Positions 9,831-22,073 of a stretch of DNA of 64,000 nt are shown piece by piece. This DNA comes from Glebionis coronaria (lineage: Eukaryota > Streptophyta > Magnoliopsida > Asterales > Asteraceae): the NCBI GenBank assembly GCA_025667525.1, contig CM046880.1, positions 593,997,895-594,061,894 on the forward strand, in the 5' to 3' direction. Positions within the stretch are counted from its first letter, which is position 1, and the number at the start of each line of letters is the position of its first letter. The notes beneath the pieces were generated by a model. It had not been told where the DNA came from. It ran no database searches and saw only the letters and a list, made by a program, of their open reading frames with translations. A program made the position numbers and the translations under genes.

Positions 9831-12532
9831 TGTAAAACCCGTATTTAAGAATTTCCGAATATTAAATACGCACGCTCAGTTTTAGTTAAATATTATAAAT
9901 AATTATTCAGAAATAATTATTAAGTTTCAAAAATATAACGTATGTACTATTTTAGTATGCATAAATAATTAAACGTTAACAGTAATTACGCAGCCTCGGT
10001 TTTATTTAAAACTTTACGAAATTATTTATTTCAGAAGAATAATTAATACTAATGAGTAAAGTATTAAGTAGGTAATAATTATTCAGGAAAATAGATAGAT
10101 ACGTGACGGAATTTATAACACGAGCACGCGAATCAAAAGATTATTAAACGAAGCGAAACGAAAATAAATCATATGGTTGTGTTGGGCTGCGTTTTTTAAA
10201 AAGGAAAGGAATGGGCCGCCTAGCCCAACCCATTTTTGGCAAAGAAATCATACGGGTAGAAACCCCCATCCCCTTTTCACTCAGCGAACAAAAAAAAAAG
10301 AAGAAATATTAGGGTTGTTGTTCTTCCTGCCGACAAAAAAAAAAAGAAACGGCCGCCGGTTTATATAAACACAAAAAAAAAGAAACCGGGTTTGTGTTGA
10401 TCATTGAATCCGAGTGTGTGTTATTGTTATTCTCTGATCGCAAATAGGTAATACATCTTCCCTCTCATTTCTAAATAATCATGAATCAGTCAAGAAGAAA
10501 TAATCTTTGTCGAATTAAACATGTTCATCACGAATTAAAAGAGGAGAAAAATAAGAACATGCGGGGGGTTGTTGTGGTAATCAGGATTTAAACGGGGGTG
10601 TTTGTGTAACTTATGATGATCGGGGATTGTTTGGTTTAAAGAAAACGAGACCCAAGGTCTTGGTGACCTCAGCCCTGCCCAGTCGTGACCCACACAGGGG
10701 CGGCTAGGCTGTGTTCGACCCTAGAAGCTGCCGAAAACCATGCGGCTGTAAAGCTGTTAAAAAGGGGGTGTTTGGGACTGCGGGCAGTGGAAAACCAGCA
10801 TAAACGGTGGGAACCTTGATAGGAGCAGTGGGAACTTTTTTTTTCAGAAAATAAAAAGGTTTGGTTCTGGAATTAGCGACAGTTTTGTGACAATAATTTC
10901 TGTCGCAGAATTGTTTTTAGACAGTTTTAAAATATAGCTTTTGGTGACACTTTTTAGGGACAGATTTCGCTGTCGCTAAGTCAAATGGACAGATTTTATA
11001 TATATGTTAGTGGAATTGTTTTAGTGCGACCGAAAATGAGTATCTCGGTAGGCTCGGGATATAGTAAATTATAAAAATGAAGATTTTTAAATTATACCTT
11101 TTAGCACTTAATTTTTAAATGTATAAATTTTATATTTAAATGTATTTAATAAATATAGTTGTTATGAGGTTTAAAAAAGGGTATAATTACTTAATAATTT
11201 TATTCATTTTGGGAAACGACCTAAATTAGGAAACTTTCTGTTATTAAACAGGGTACTAAATATAGAACTATTATAACGTCGAAATACGTGTATATCGTAA
11301 TTAATAATAGAACAGGAATACGTTAAACATAAATATTAGAACATTCAGACGTATCAGTTATATAATAACAGTATTACAAGCTTAAATAAATTAACTAAGT
11401 ACAATTGAGATAAATGGTAAACAGTAATCAGTTAACTTAATTTCGCGTACGTTAATTATGTAGTAAACATGAAGTCGGAAAGATCTCTCAGCTTTCAGTC
11501 TTATTTCATTTCTGGACACGAGGTACGGATTTTCCGTCCTTTCAGTAAGGACTTCCTTTCTATGCATGATTAGGATTCCCCGTCTTCAGCCAAATGTTTT
11601 TCCCCAGTATATGTTTAAGTTTATCAGTAATCACGTTAACAACTAAATAAATTGCCTGAGCATTATATACAAGCACGACCAGTTTATGTACTAGTTACGG
11701 AGGTACCGTAACCACGGCACTAGAGGCACCGGTGTCGTGACTCACATACAGGAGAGTGATATCCTGCATCGTCCCACTCAGCTCAGCTTGGCCATTTTAT
11801 CAGTATTATTAGTGGGGCGTATGGATGCATCCTAGGCTTATAAGTGTTTCATGTTATCAGGGTGAATGTGGTGTGTGCTCTACATCCTTCACATTAGAGC
11901 TGATCCCTCCACCCAGCACAGTTATTTAGAGGTCACCCCTCTACAGCATGATGAGGTCACCCCTCCAGTTATTCATGCACGGTTGTTACAGCACGTGACC
12001 TATATAAGCTCTGGCAAATTAAAATACAGTAAATGCATGTTTTCAGATTTATCAAATAACAGTTCAGCTTTATTATTTACAAATCAGACTTTACAGATTA
12101 TGCATAGATTTCCGCTGCAACTTTACTTATCAGTCTTACAGCTCCAGTATTTTACCATCTGTTTCATTTCAGTAGTTCCTTATCATGCTTTATATCCGTT
12201 CACTGAGCGTTATGCTCAGCCGTAGTTCCCTTTCATGTTCTAACGGCAGGTACCCCAGGACGCTCTTAGGATTATGAGAGCATGTGCATTTGGATGGAAG
12301 CTACCCAGACTTCTTACTTTATGCATTTCTTACATTATTCTGCTTATTTGGACATTGTTTAGTCCTTTCCTTCAGTATTTTATTTTTCATGTTTTGATCT
12401 TAGATTGGATTACCGATGTTTGATTCCGGTATTTCCGTTATGGTCATTTAATGTTTTAGGACATTTACCTTATGCTTTGATGACACGCCATAAATACACG
12501 TAACGGTCCACTTATCCAAGTGGGGTGTTACA
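9831..12532 (+). repeat. 3' LTR of chromovirus-like element
   Basis: Copy of 2469-5176, ending GTGTTACA directly before the target duplication ACGAC (12533-12537). Only scattered substitutions and very small indels separate the two LTRs by eye, for example changes near 10682, 10738 and 10902. A TATA-like promoter with a CACGTG box is at 11992-12008. Confidence 0.92.
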
Positions 12533-12537
12533 ACGAC

Positions 12538-14197
<1,660 letters not shown>

Positions 14198-15118
14198 GTT
14201 AGGTTAATGTGGTGTAGCTTTTTAAAATTGTTAAAATGAAAAGTAGTATGAACCATTGAATTTAATTAGTTAGTATTAAATGAAATTAATAATAGTTGAG
14301 TTGCATTAATGTAGCAAATATCTAGTCAAGTAACAACAATTAATAAATAAACCTAAAATTAATTTTCATTTAAACAATACTATTTATTCTTTTAAACAAT
14401 ATTTAATTTTTATTTAACTAAACTTTTAAATAACAACGCTTTTCTTGATACATCTACATATTTATTATTTTTTTATATATTTTTATTCTTTATATTAGGT
14501 AGATTTGATACATAAAAAAAATGTTGATACATCATGTCTAAATAGTAATCTTTACAAGTGTAAACAACCACATATTCAATATTTTACAAAATAATAATAT
14601 GATACATCAAAAAGAAAATGGTATACAAAAAATATATACAATTTATGCCACATCCAAAATTCCGAACATGATGATACATATTTGACATTTAACCCGTACA
14701 CTACCAACACAAATAAAAAATAATCATGTACCAATCGGTATCCGTAATTATAACTTAATATAATATGCATAACATAACTTGTCCAGAATTATAGAAATTA
14801 AAACATGATACAACATAAAAAAATTAAAACTACAAGTACATATTAGTACAATATGGTTACGTTTTCACAAAAAATATGGTTGTGTTTTTTTTCAATTAAT
14901 ATCATGCATTTAAAGTTATTACAATTAATAAGGGTAATAAATATGGTTAAATTCAAGAGACTATTTTTTATGAATCTCCTAACATACATAGAAATGAAAT
15001 TAATTAATAATTTAATGTTCTTTTAATGAGATTAGTGTCATCTTAATTCAACTAGTATATCTAAAGGTCCAATACACTTTTTATTTTAACAATTATAAGA
15101 TACTACACTACTTTAACT

Positions 15119-15120
<2 letters not shown>
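14198..15120. mobile_element. TIR element E (about 0.92 kb, non-coding)
   Basis: The left end reads GTTAGGTTAATGTGGTGTAG and continues AATTGTTAAAATGAAAAGT. The right end, on the minus strand, reads TTAGTTAAAGTAGTGTAGT and continues AATTGTTAAAATAAAAAGT. These are imperfect inverted repeats of about 50 bp or more. The interior is very AT-rich with recurring TGATACAT words (14445-14815), paralleling the TGATGCA words of elements A-C. No coding capacity. Bounded by (GA)/(TA)n and (TA)n. Confidence 0.6.

Positions 15121-15166
<46 letters not shown>
15121..15166. repeat. (TA)n microsatellite
   Basis: About 45 bp of TA between element E and the left terminus of element A. Confidence 0.95.
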
Positions 15167-15169
<3 letters not shown>

Positions 15170-15320
15170 GGGTAAAATAAAAAAGATTTTATAATAAAAA
15201 GGGTAGGGTGGAACCACAAGCCGCCACGTGTCCCATTAGCCCCCACCTTTTTTCATAACTTCAGGGGTACTAATGTCTTTTTATTCAAAACTTTAGGGGT
15301 AATTCTATAATTTAGCGCCA

Positions 15321-15330
15321 CCCTATATAA
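15321..15330 (+). promoter_or_regulatory. TATA-like box of element A
   Basis: CTATATAATT lies about 155 bp inside the left TIR and upstream of a stretch rich in CCACC/CATC triplets (15360-15600). This layout is shared with element C, where the transposase start codon follows such a stretch. Confidence 0.35.
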
Positions 15331-15619
15331 TTTATTTTCTTTTTTCACACAGTTCATTGAACATCTCCTCAAATATCGATCCTCCATCTCCTCCAAACCT
15401 CTGGATCATCTTCCCCATCATTAACCACCACCTTCCCCGCCTTTTCCGCCGTTCACCACCACTTTCCATACCTTTCACATCATTAACCAGCACCTTCCCA
15501 CCATCGTAAACCACCGTTGTTGAAAATCAGTCGATCAATCAAAATCATAGTTCATCATCGTCATCTTTGTATAAAATCTATCATTAATCACCGTTGTTGA
15601 GATCACTAGTGCTTATGTA

Positions 15620-17020
15620 TCTAATTTAAAGGTTGTGTCTAATTCAGTTTATGTTGTAATTAGTTAATATGTCTTTGTTGATATAATGTATGTAGTTGAT
15701 TTAAAACATTCAACTAGTTTGTGTTTGAGAAAAAATAATGATTATGAAACATGCACAACAAGTGTTCGTTAAAATGTCTACAAGATATTCAATAGTTGTA
15801 GTGCGCACTAGTTTTGTACTATGATGCGATAGTTTTTTTATTGTGATGCAGTAGTTGTTCATACACGTTAAGATGAACTTGTTACTAAAAATATGATTCA
15901 CTGGTATAGAAAAAACTTTTTATCTTAAATATAAAGTGCTTAAATCAGAAAAATAAATACAACATATTTAGGATAGATGCACACGAGATGTATGATAAAA
16001 AGTCTTAATGAGATATTTCACATTTGATGTACTAAGTTTAGATCTGATGTGTTCTTGTTCATCATTTGTGACAAATTGTAAGTATTTTATTCAAAGTATG
16101 TAGCTTTTTATGTTTATCTTTTTTATATGTGATTTTTATTGTTTTGTTTACGTAGTTGTTATAATATGATGTAGCAATTGTAGTAGATTATGTGTTTAAT
16201 TATTCTGTAGTTGATATGATGTTAGATTTTGAACATTTATTTAGAGAGTTTGAAGAAAACAATATGAGAAGCATGTATATAAAATATGCACACCAGGTGT
16301 TTGATAAAACTCCTACATGATATTTTATAACTATAATGCGTTAAATATAAAACAGTGATGCAGTATTAAGTTATATGTTGTTACATTATTGAGTTTAGTA
16401 GTTCTTTCATTATGATTCAGTAGATATAAAACAGTGATGCGGTAAGATTATGAGTGTTAAGAGATAATGGTTGCACTGCTTGTTAAGAGATAAACACTAT
16501 GATGAACCATGGTTTTACACTATGATGCACTAGTATCTTTAGTGAATTTCATATAATAATCTAGTGCATCACATTTCCAAGTCTAGTGTATTGTAATGCA
16601 TTAGGCTTTATACTGTAATGCAGTAGGTTTTGTAATGTAATGAAGAAGAATAATAAGATAGTTTAATATATCAAGTACATCATAGTTTAAATATGTTTTG
16701 TTGCTTTCTGACCACATCACAGTTTATAATAACTATAATGCAATAGAATATTCAGTTTATTAGTTTTTCCATTATGATGTAGTAGATATAAAACTGTGAA
16801 GTAATAAGATTAAAACTTTGGATTTATATAGGATTGATGCAGTAGAAAATGAACTGAGATGTGATAGGTGTTCAGTTTGTAAGTGTAATGATAAAATTCA
16901 TATGTGCTTCTCCATGATTCTACAGTTCATGTTGCAATGGTTACTTTCATTTGCACTTTTATAAACACGAATTAACTTTATTTTTTAACATGAAAGTGTA
17001 AGAGAAATTACTTTGGTAGC
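15620..17020. repeat. GATGCAGTA-motif region of element A, left part
   Basis: No gene. Words such as TGATGCAGTAG, TATAATGCA and TGATGTAGT recur irregularly every 20-60 bases on both strands. The part 15650-15850 is alignable by eye with 44215-44410 of element B (both hold TTGATTTAAAACATTCAACT), supporting common descent. Confidence 0.55.
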
Positions 17021-17022
17021 AG

Positions 17023-17182
17023 CCTTCTTGCACCACTCAGCTCGTCGCAGGCCTAGGATTAGTTAGGTGGCGAGAGTTGTGGAAGGACATATCTCATTAT
17101 CGTCTCCTTCTTGCACCACTCAGCTCGTCGCATGCCCAGGATTAGTTAGGTGGCGAGAGTTGTGGAAGGACATATCTCATTA
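17023..17182. repeat. 77-bp direct tandem duplication
   Basis: Copies at 17023-17099 and 17106-17182 start CCTTCTTGCACCACTCAGC and end ACATATCTCATTA, separated by 6 bases. They differ at about two positions by eye. The unit is far more GC-rich than its surroundings and may be foreign to the element; short frames through it are not recognisable. Confidence 0.8.
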
Positions 17183-17357
17183 AAGGTTTTGTGCGTTTTA
17201 TAATGCTTAATGTAGTAGGTTTTGCAGTATCACACATGGTAGTCTATTGTCATGCAATAGATTTTGTAACGTCATGTTGTAGGTTTTGTACTGTCATGAT
17301 GAATGATTCTTTTTAATTTTTTGCAGGCTGATTACGTAATATGCAATAGAAAATGAA

Positions 17358-17453
17358 TGCATCTATAAGCACTACGAAGCAATTGGTCTTCTTTGTCGCC
17401 ACATCTTTTATGTCATGAGAACGAATAGTATTAAGGAGTTTTCTCGGAAATAG
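17358..17453 (+). pseudogene. SWIM zinc-finger relic of FAR1/MULE transposase
   Basis: One open frame reads as a piece typical of the SWIM domain that follows the MULE core in FAR1-type transposases: a Cys, then HYEAIGLLCRHIFYV with the C-x-H pair, then NSIKEF, and a stop after FSRK. The first Cys-x-Cys pair is degraded (C-I-Y). It lies just after an intron-like TTTTTGCAG. The FAR1 and MULE core are absent from element A, so this is the remnant of a deleted transposase gene in the same orientation as C's gene. Confidence 0.65.
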
Positions 17454-18510
17454 TTGAACAACTATAATCACTGTAATGCACTAGATTATAGACTGTGATG
17501 ACGAAATACTTTCTTTCAGAGGCGTATTTTTGTTATCATTTTTAAATTCTGTATTATGTTATTTTCTTACATTATGTTGATGCAGTAGCATTTACATCGT
17601 AATGCAGTATCTCATACATTATAACGTCGTATCTTGCACATTATAATGTAGTAGATTATACATTGTGATAAGAAATATTTTTTATTGTATACTTAATTTT
17701 CTTATCAGTTTTAAATTCTGAATTGTGTTTTTTTATTGTATTGTGATGCAATAACATTTACATAGTAATGCAGTATCTTATCATTATAATGCAGTAGATC
17801 ATACATTGCAATGCAGTAGATTATACATTGTGATGAACTGAATTATTTTCGTAGAATATCATAGTGATCTAGTAATATTAGATATAAAATTTAAAAGACT
17901 CACACAAAGGTCTGTCAACAACGATATAATAGTTGTATACATATGTGAAGTATTGGTATTTTTAGTGCATCACTCATGTCTATCTAGTGCATTACAATAT
18001 TTGGTATTCCACGATAACCAACACAAATGTTAAATAAAATCAACAACTGATCATTAAATTAAAAATACTTTAGTTTGCAAAAATCACAGATTCGTACAAC
18101 TGCAACCTACGTATCCCACAAACACAGTTTCGTACAATTATAGCATGTGCCACTTTTGGAGTTTAAGTTTGATTCAATATTTCTGGTATTATAGACTAAG
18201 TATTCTCTTTTGTATAATGTATGTGAGCGTGCGGCCGCCAATGTGTCGTCGGTTTTCTTATTCCTGCTTGTAAGAATGATTTTCATTGTGTACTTTCCTC
18301 GCAATAGCTGGATTTTTCCTTTTAGGTATGCACTTTCTTTCTTTAATCCATCCTCAAAAACACCATCACCCTTTCTAATTCTATTATTTTATTCGGGAAA
18401 CAACCTCCTGTAGATTGAGTTTATAAAAATATATCAGTTTCATTCAAATTTCTATGCGTTAATATAACATAGTGATGAAGTAGAATAACATAGTGATGTA
18501 GTAAAATAAC
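17454..18510. repeat. GATGCAGTA-motif region of element A, middle part
   Basis: Many ATAATGCAGTA and GTGATGCAGTA words on both strands. Around 18060-18420 the motif density drops; the minus strand there holds a 65-codon frame (18107-18304) ending in a Cys-x2-Cys pair. I cannot assign it, and it may be a decayed exon. The region stops at the Athila target duplication ACACT (18511-18515). Confidence 0.5.
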
Positions 18511-18769
18511 ACACTTGATACAAGGTTTTTGCAATGGTTCGGAATAAGTTCTCGGTATCTCCTCGAATTGATTACAGCTCAAAGTGGAATGATTTGTTCT
18601 TGGTGACAAAAAGTGGGTTTGGTTTTCTATCCTATTGAAAAGATAAATGACTAAAGTAAATTAAAATTTAAACCAAAAAAATTACTTAAATGAAACTAGA
18701 ATTTAAATTGAACAGTTAAAGGATAAAACAGTGAAACAAACTTACTGAAAATATGCTCTATTCGGAATT

Positions 18770-19203
18770 TACTACCATGCGGAATAAACATACTCTATGC
18801 GGAATATTTTGTGCTACTCGGAATATTGAGACCATGCGGAATAAATATGACCATGCGGAAAAATTAAGGCTATCCGGAATATGAAATATTCTGAATAAAG
18901 GAAAGGGAAATCAGGCTATGCGGAATGTGGATGTCTATGCGGAATAATCGAAATTCCGAGTAAAGGAAAACTAAGGTAGGCTATTCGGAATATATAAAAG
19001 CTATGCGGAATATTAGAAATATTCCGAGTAAGGGAAAAACTAAGGGGCCTACCCGGAATATATAAAATTCCGAATAAGGAGCAAATTAGAAGGCTATCCG
19101 GAATAAATGAATATTCCGAATAGAGGGCAAAACCAACAGACTATTCAGAATGTATAGAAATTCCGAATAAGGAACAAAAGAAATAGACTACTCGGAATAA
19201 CTG
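18770..19203. repeat. CGGAAT motif array in Athila copy 1 LTR
   Basis: About 20 copies of a CGGAAT core (contexts ATGCGGAATA, ATTCGGAATA, ATCCGGAATA) interleaved with the inverted form ATTCCGAATAA, spaced roughly every 20 bases. Opposite-facing copies could pair as RNA stems. The twin array in the 5' LTR (40275-40716) lies downstream of the predicted TATA box, so it should be transcribed into the leader RNA. Confidence 0.85.
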
Positions 19204-19617
19204 GATGAAGAACAGTAGTACAGAAGCAAAACATGGGAATACGAATATATCACAAATCGAGTCAAATAAGCAAAAAGGTTTAACCAAATTATCCAATAAT
19301 CATCTACTAACCATACGGATCAAATCCCAATCATAAAATCACAAATTCAACAACTTTTTAAGATCAAAACTCAACTTAATAAAAACTTAAGAACTTACAA
19401 TAAAAAGATGATGAAGAACAAGATGAATGAAAAGATTAAAGGAAAGTTTGTATTGATGATTAAGATTCAGTAAAACAAAAGGAGAGGATTAAACTTACAA
19501 GATTAAAAGAAGAAATCAAAAAGATGAAAAACCACTCCTTAAGGGAGATGGTTCCCTATGAACTAGGAAGAGAGAAACAGAAAGAAAAAACTAGATTGCA
19601 AATTTTGTGAGGGTGAT

Positions 19618-19630
19618 CCCTTTATATAGG
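19618..19630 (-). promoter_or_regulatory. TATA box in Athila copy 1 LTR
   Basis: Minus strand reads CCTATATAAAGGG, a strong TATA box. The same site in the 5' LTR is at 41133-41145 and would drive the genomic transcript. U3 would then be about 0.45 kb and R-U5 about 1.1 kb. Confidence 0.6.
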
Positions 19631-20107
19631 CTGAGTGGTTGGTTGGTGAGTGGGCTTTCTCCCTTTCTTCTTGTCTTCTCGTCTTTTCAGAAAAGTTGAC
19701 GTTTTCGATTCTGATTCGGGATTTGTCGTTGATTAAATTCAACTCGTCTTTTAATTTCTTCGTTTAATAGACTTGAGTTTCTTTGACATTTGTAAATCTT
19801 CCATCTTTGGTCCTTTTCTTCGATAAATCTTCTAATAGACCCATTGACTTCAAATCTTTTGCATCTCTTGGACAATAGACTTCGTCTTTAGTCTTTTTCC
19901 ATGATAAAACCCGTGCAATCCCATGTTTTCTTCAAGCCTTTCCCCGAAGTCGCTGGCTATTCATCGCGATAATTATCCGGTTGACTCTGAAAACATAATA
20001 AACACAAAAACCACGCATAATTCCAAACAAATGATATTAAATACGTGTTTTGGTCTTGTTTTAGCCAGTTATAAGTGGTCAAAGGATGGGTGTTTACACA
20101 CCTATCA

Positions 20108-21672
20108 AATCTCATACACTTAACCATTGCCATGCCCTCATGCAATGCTTAGTGATAAAGCAAATTTACACTTTTCTCGTAATCAATCAACCTTGGCCTT
20201 ATTACATACTACTAAACAAAAATTTGAATACTAAGAGAAATCAAAACTTTAAAGTAAACAAAAGGATGGAAATAACTTGCAAAGAGATCAAGGACTTACA
20301 TTAGGGCTTTGGTGCTGCGAAGATTTATCATCCTCAAGTTTCACGTTCCCCAAACTAAGCTTAAAAACGAGATCATTGTTATTATAAGTTAGCATATCAA
20401 ACACTTACACACATGGCTTAATTAAATTCTTAAACTCCCTTATTCCTATGTGTATCTCTTATCTTTATTTTTGTCTTAGAATGATCATGAAGATGCATTT
20501 TTGGACTTATTTCGATAGTTCATTTAGGCTAAAAGCAAAGTAGGACGATTTAATCAATAGTTAGCTAAAGGACAAAATCTCTTAAAACTGCTTCTCGGGA
20601 TATCAAAAATTTCATATCTTGGCATAACTTGGTTCGCGATTTGAGACCTTTCTCGGGCCAATATTTGGCATGTACTTCATACTTCATATCTTGAGAGACG
20701 TTCTTGAGATAATGGTCTTCTCATTGTAATAGAGTTTCTTCACTTGGAGACTTTTGAGGGGTACTCCAACTTTGTTGACCACGACTTCATGATTATTTCT
20801 TCAATCTCTAATTGGGATTTTGAGATACAACGATCCGCCTCCTTTTCGGACTTGGATCTATTTATCCTCATACCTTGTTAGGGTCTTTTCGGATAGACTT
20901 CTCCATGATCTTTATGGGAGTTGAGTGCTTTTCGTCGTGAGTTTTGATCCTTCATATTGATTTTGGGAATAATGCTTTTCACATCACTTTTGGATCTTCA
21001 GCAATAAAATGGAATCCTCATACCTTGTTAGGGCCTTTTCGGACTCGCCAATCTTCGCGCCCCGCTTCATAAGTTATGCCTTGGCTATGAACTCTTATCA
21101 TTACCGAGCAACTTTTAAACGATCTTGGGCTAGAAGCTAAGTAACTTTTCAAATCGTACGACCTTACTTATTGCAGATAATTTATTTAGCAAGTGATGGG
21201 AGAATAGGCAGATAATTACACCAAGTGAGCTTGTGCAAGAATACTGACTTATAATTGACTCTATCATTTCTCGTCCTCCACAATTTAAAATCTCAAGTAA
21301 TGAGACTTGTGGATGCTTAGCCTAATAAACCAATTAAGGTCTACATGGTTAAGGATACTAGCTAGAATAAACTTGGATAAGTCTATTCGGGTTGAGTCAA
21401 ACTAATCGCAACGGGCCTAATATGTCAAAGATTTCAAAACTAGCTACACCACTTATTAATATTTTTGACTTTATTGCGGGATATATACATATGAAAGCAA
21501 CGATAAAAATTTAAAAATTACGACTAAATGGCCAAAGTTAATTAAAAATTTGAAAAATGTTGAAAAAGATGATTTTCTGGTTAAATGAAGGTATTTTCAT
21601 GGAAAAGTCAACTTAAAACTTTGATAGAAGTCCCCCCTACACTTAAGATAAACATTGTCCTCAATGTTTAAG
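20108..21672 (-). other. 3' non-coding zone of Athila copy 1 (LTR side)
   Basis: Lies between the 3' LTR and the copia insertion. No ORF of an env-like protein. The LTR-adjacent tract on the plus strand reads AATCTCATACACTTAA, a mutated form of the AATCCCCTACACTTAA polypurine tract of copy 2. A second, cleaner copy (CCCCCCTACACTTAAG) is at about 21633-21648. Homologous to 49074-50680 in copy 2. Confidence 0.7.
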
Positions 21673-22073
21673 TGTTGTCCCTTATATATGATGATAATAA
21701 TCACGAATTTAAAGAAAGAAAGGTAGAAATGAGATGAATTTTCTTGAGAGAAAGTAGAGAGAGAAAAGAGAGAGAAATGGTTGGAACTAGGTGAATGTTA
21801 GATTGAGAAGTGAGAATACAAAATGAACCAACACCCTTCCTAACATGCTAGGAAGGGTATATATAGTTCACCCACATGCGGGCTTCTTTATGGACTATAT
21901 GGTTTGGGCCGGGCTTTCCTTTTGGGCTTTGGTTACTTATTAATGAACCTTAGCTTAAAGTTAAGCCCGTAATAACACGACTAATATACTACCTATTACA
22001 ACGTTCTAAAATACGATACATAATAGACATATGACCGAGCATTCTTGTTTGGCTCAATATTTTGAGGCTAACA
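21673..22073 (-). repeat. 3' LTR of copia element
   Basis: 401 bp, begins TGTTGTCCC and ends GCTAACA on the plus strand. It differs from the 389-bp 5' LTR mainly by small indels in a GAGAGA run. A minus-strand TATA box (CTATATATAC) lies at 21857-21866. The polypurine tract, ATTGGGGGAGAT on the minus strand, abuts it at 22074-22085. Confidence 0.93.

Larger units (their letters stand above)
2469..12532 (+). mobile_element. Chromovirus-like Ty3/gypsy LTR retrotransposon, interior decayed
   Basis: A 10,064-bp element with direct LTRs of 2708 and 2702 bp, each TGTAAAAC...GTGTTACA, flanked by a perfect 5-bp duplication ACGAC (2464-2468 and 12533-12537). A primer-binding site lies just inside the 5' LTR and a polypurine tract just before the 3' LTR. 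The 4.65-kb interior has no intact gag or pol, only scattered reverse-transcriptase and 3'-pol relics in the chromovirus style. The LTRs look almost identical by eye, so the insertion appears young although the coding region is dead; mobilisation in trans by an intact relative is the likely explanation. Confidence 0.9.
18516..20107 (-). repeat. 3' LTR of Athila copy 1
   Basis: 1592 bp, near-identical to 40031-41588 but longer by about 34 bp because of extra sequence at about 19935-19968. It contains the GCGGAAT/ATTCCGAATAA array (18770-19203) and a minus-strand TATA box (19618-19630). Confidence 0.93.

Noticed and set aside
18107..18304. 65-codon minus-strand frame with a Cys-x2-Cys pair considered as a zinc knuckle
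   Set aside because: The pair alone is insufficient; the His and last Cys spacing do not fit a CCHC knuckle.
20108..21672. Short frames in the Athila 3' zone (e.g. 20086-20304) considered as an env-like gene
   Set aside because: Too short, with no signal peptide plus transmembrane arrangement, and not conserved as a frame in copy 2.
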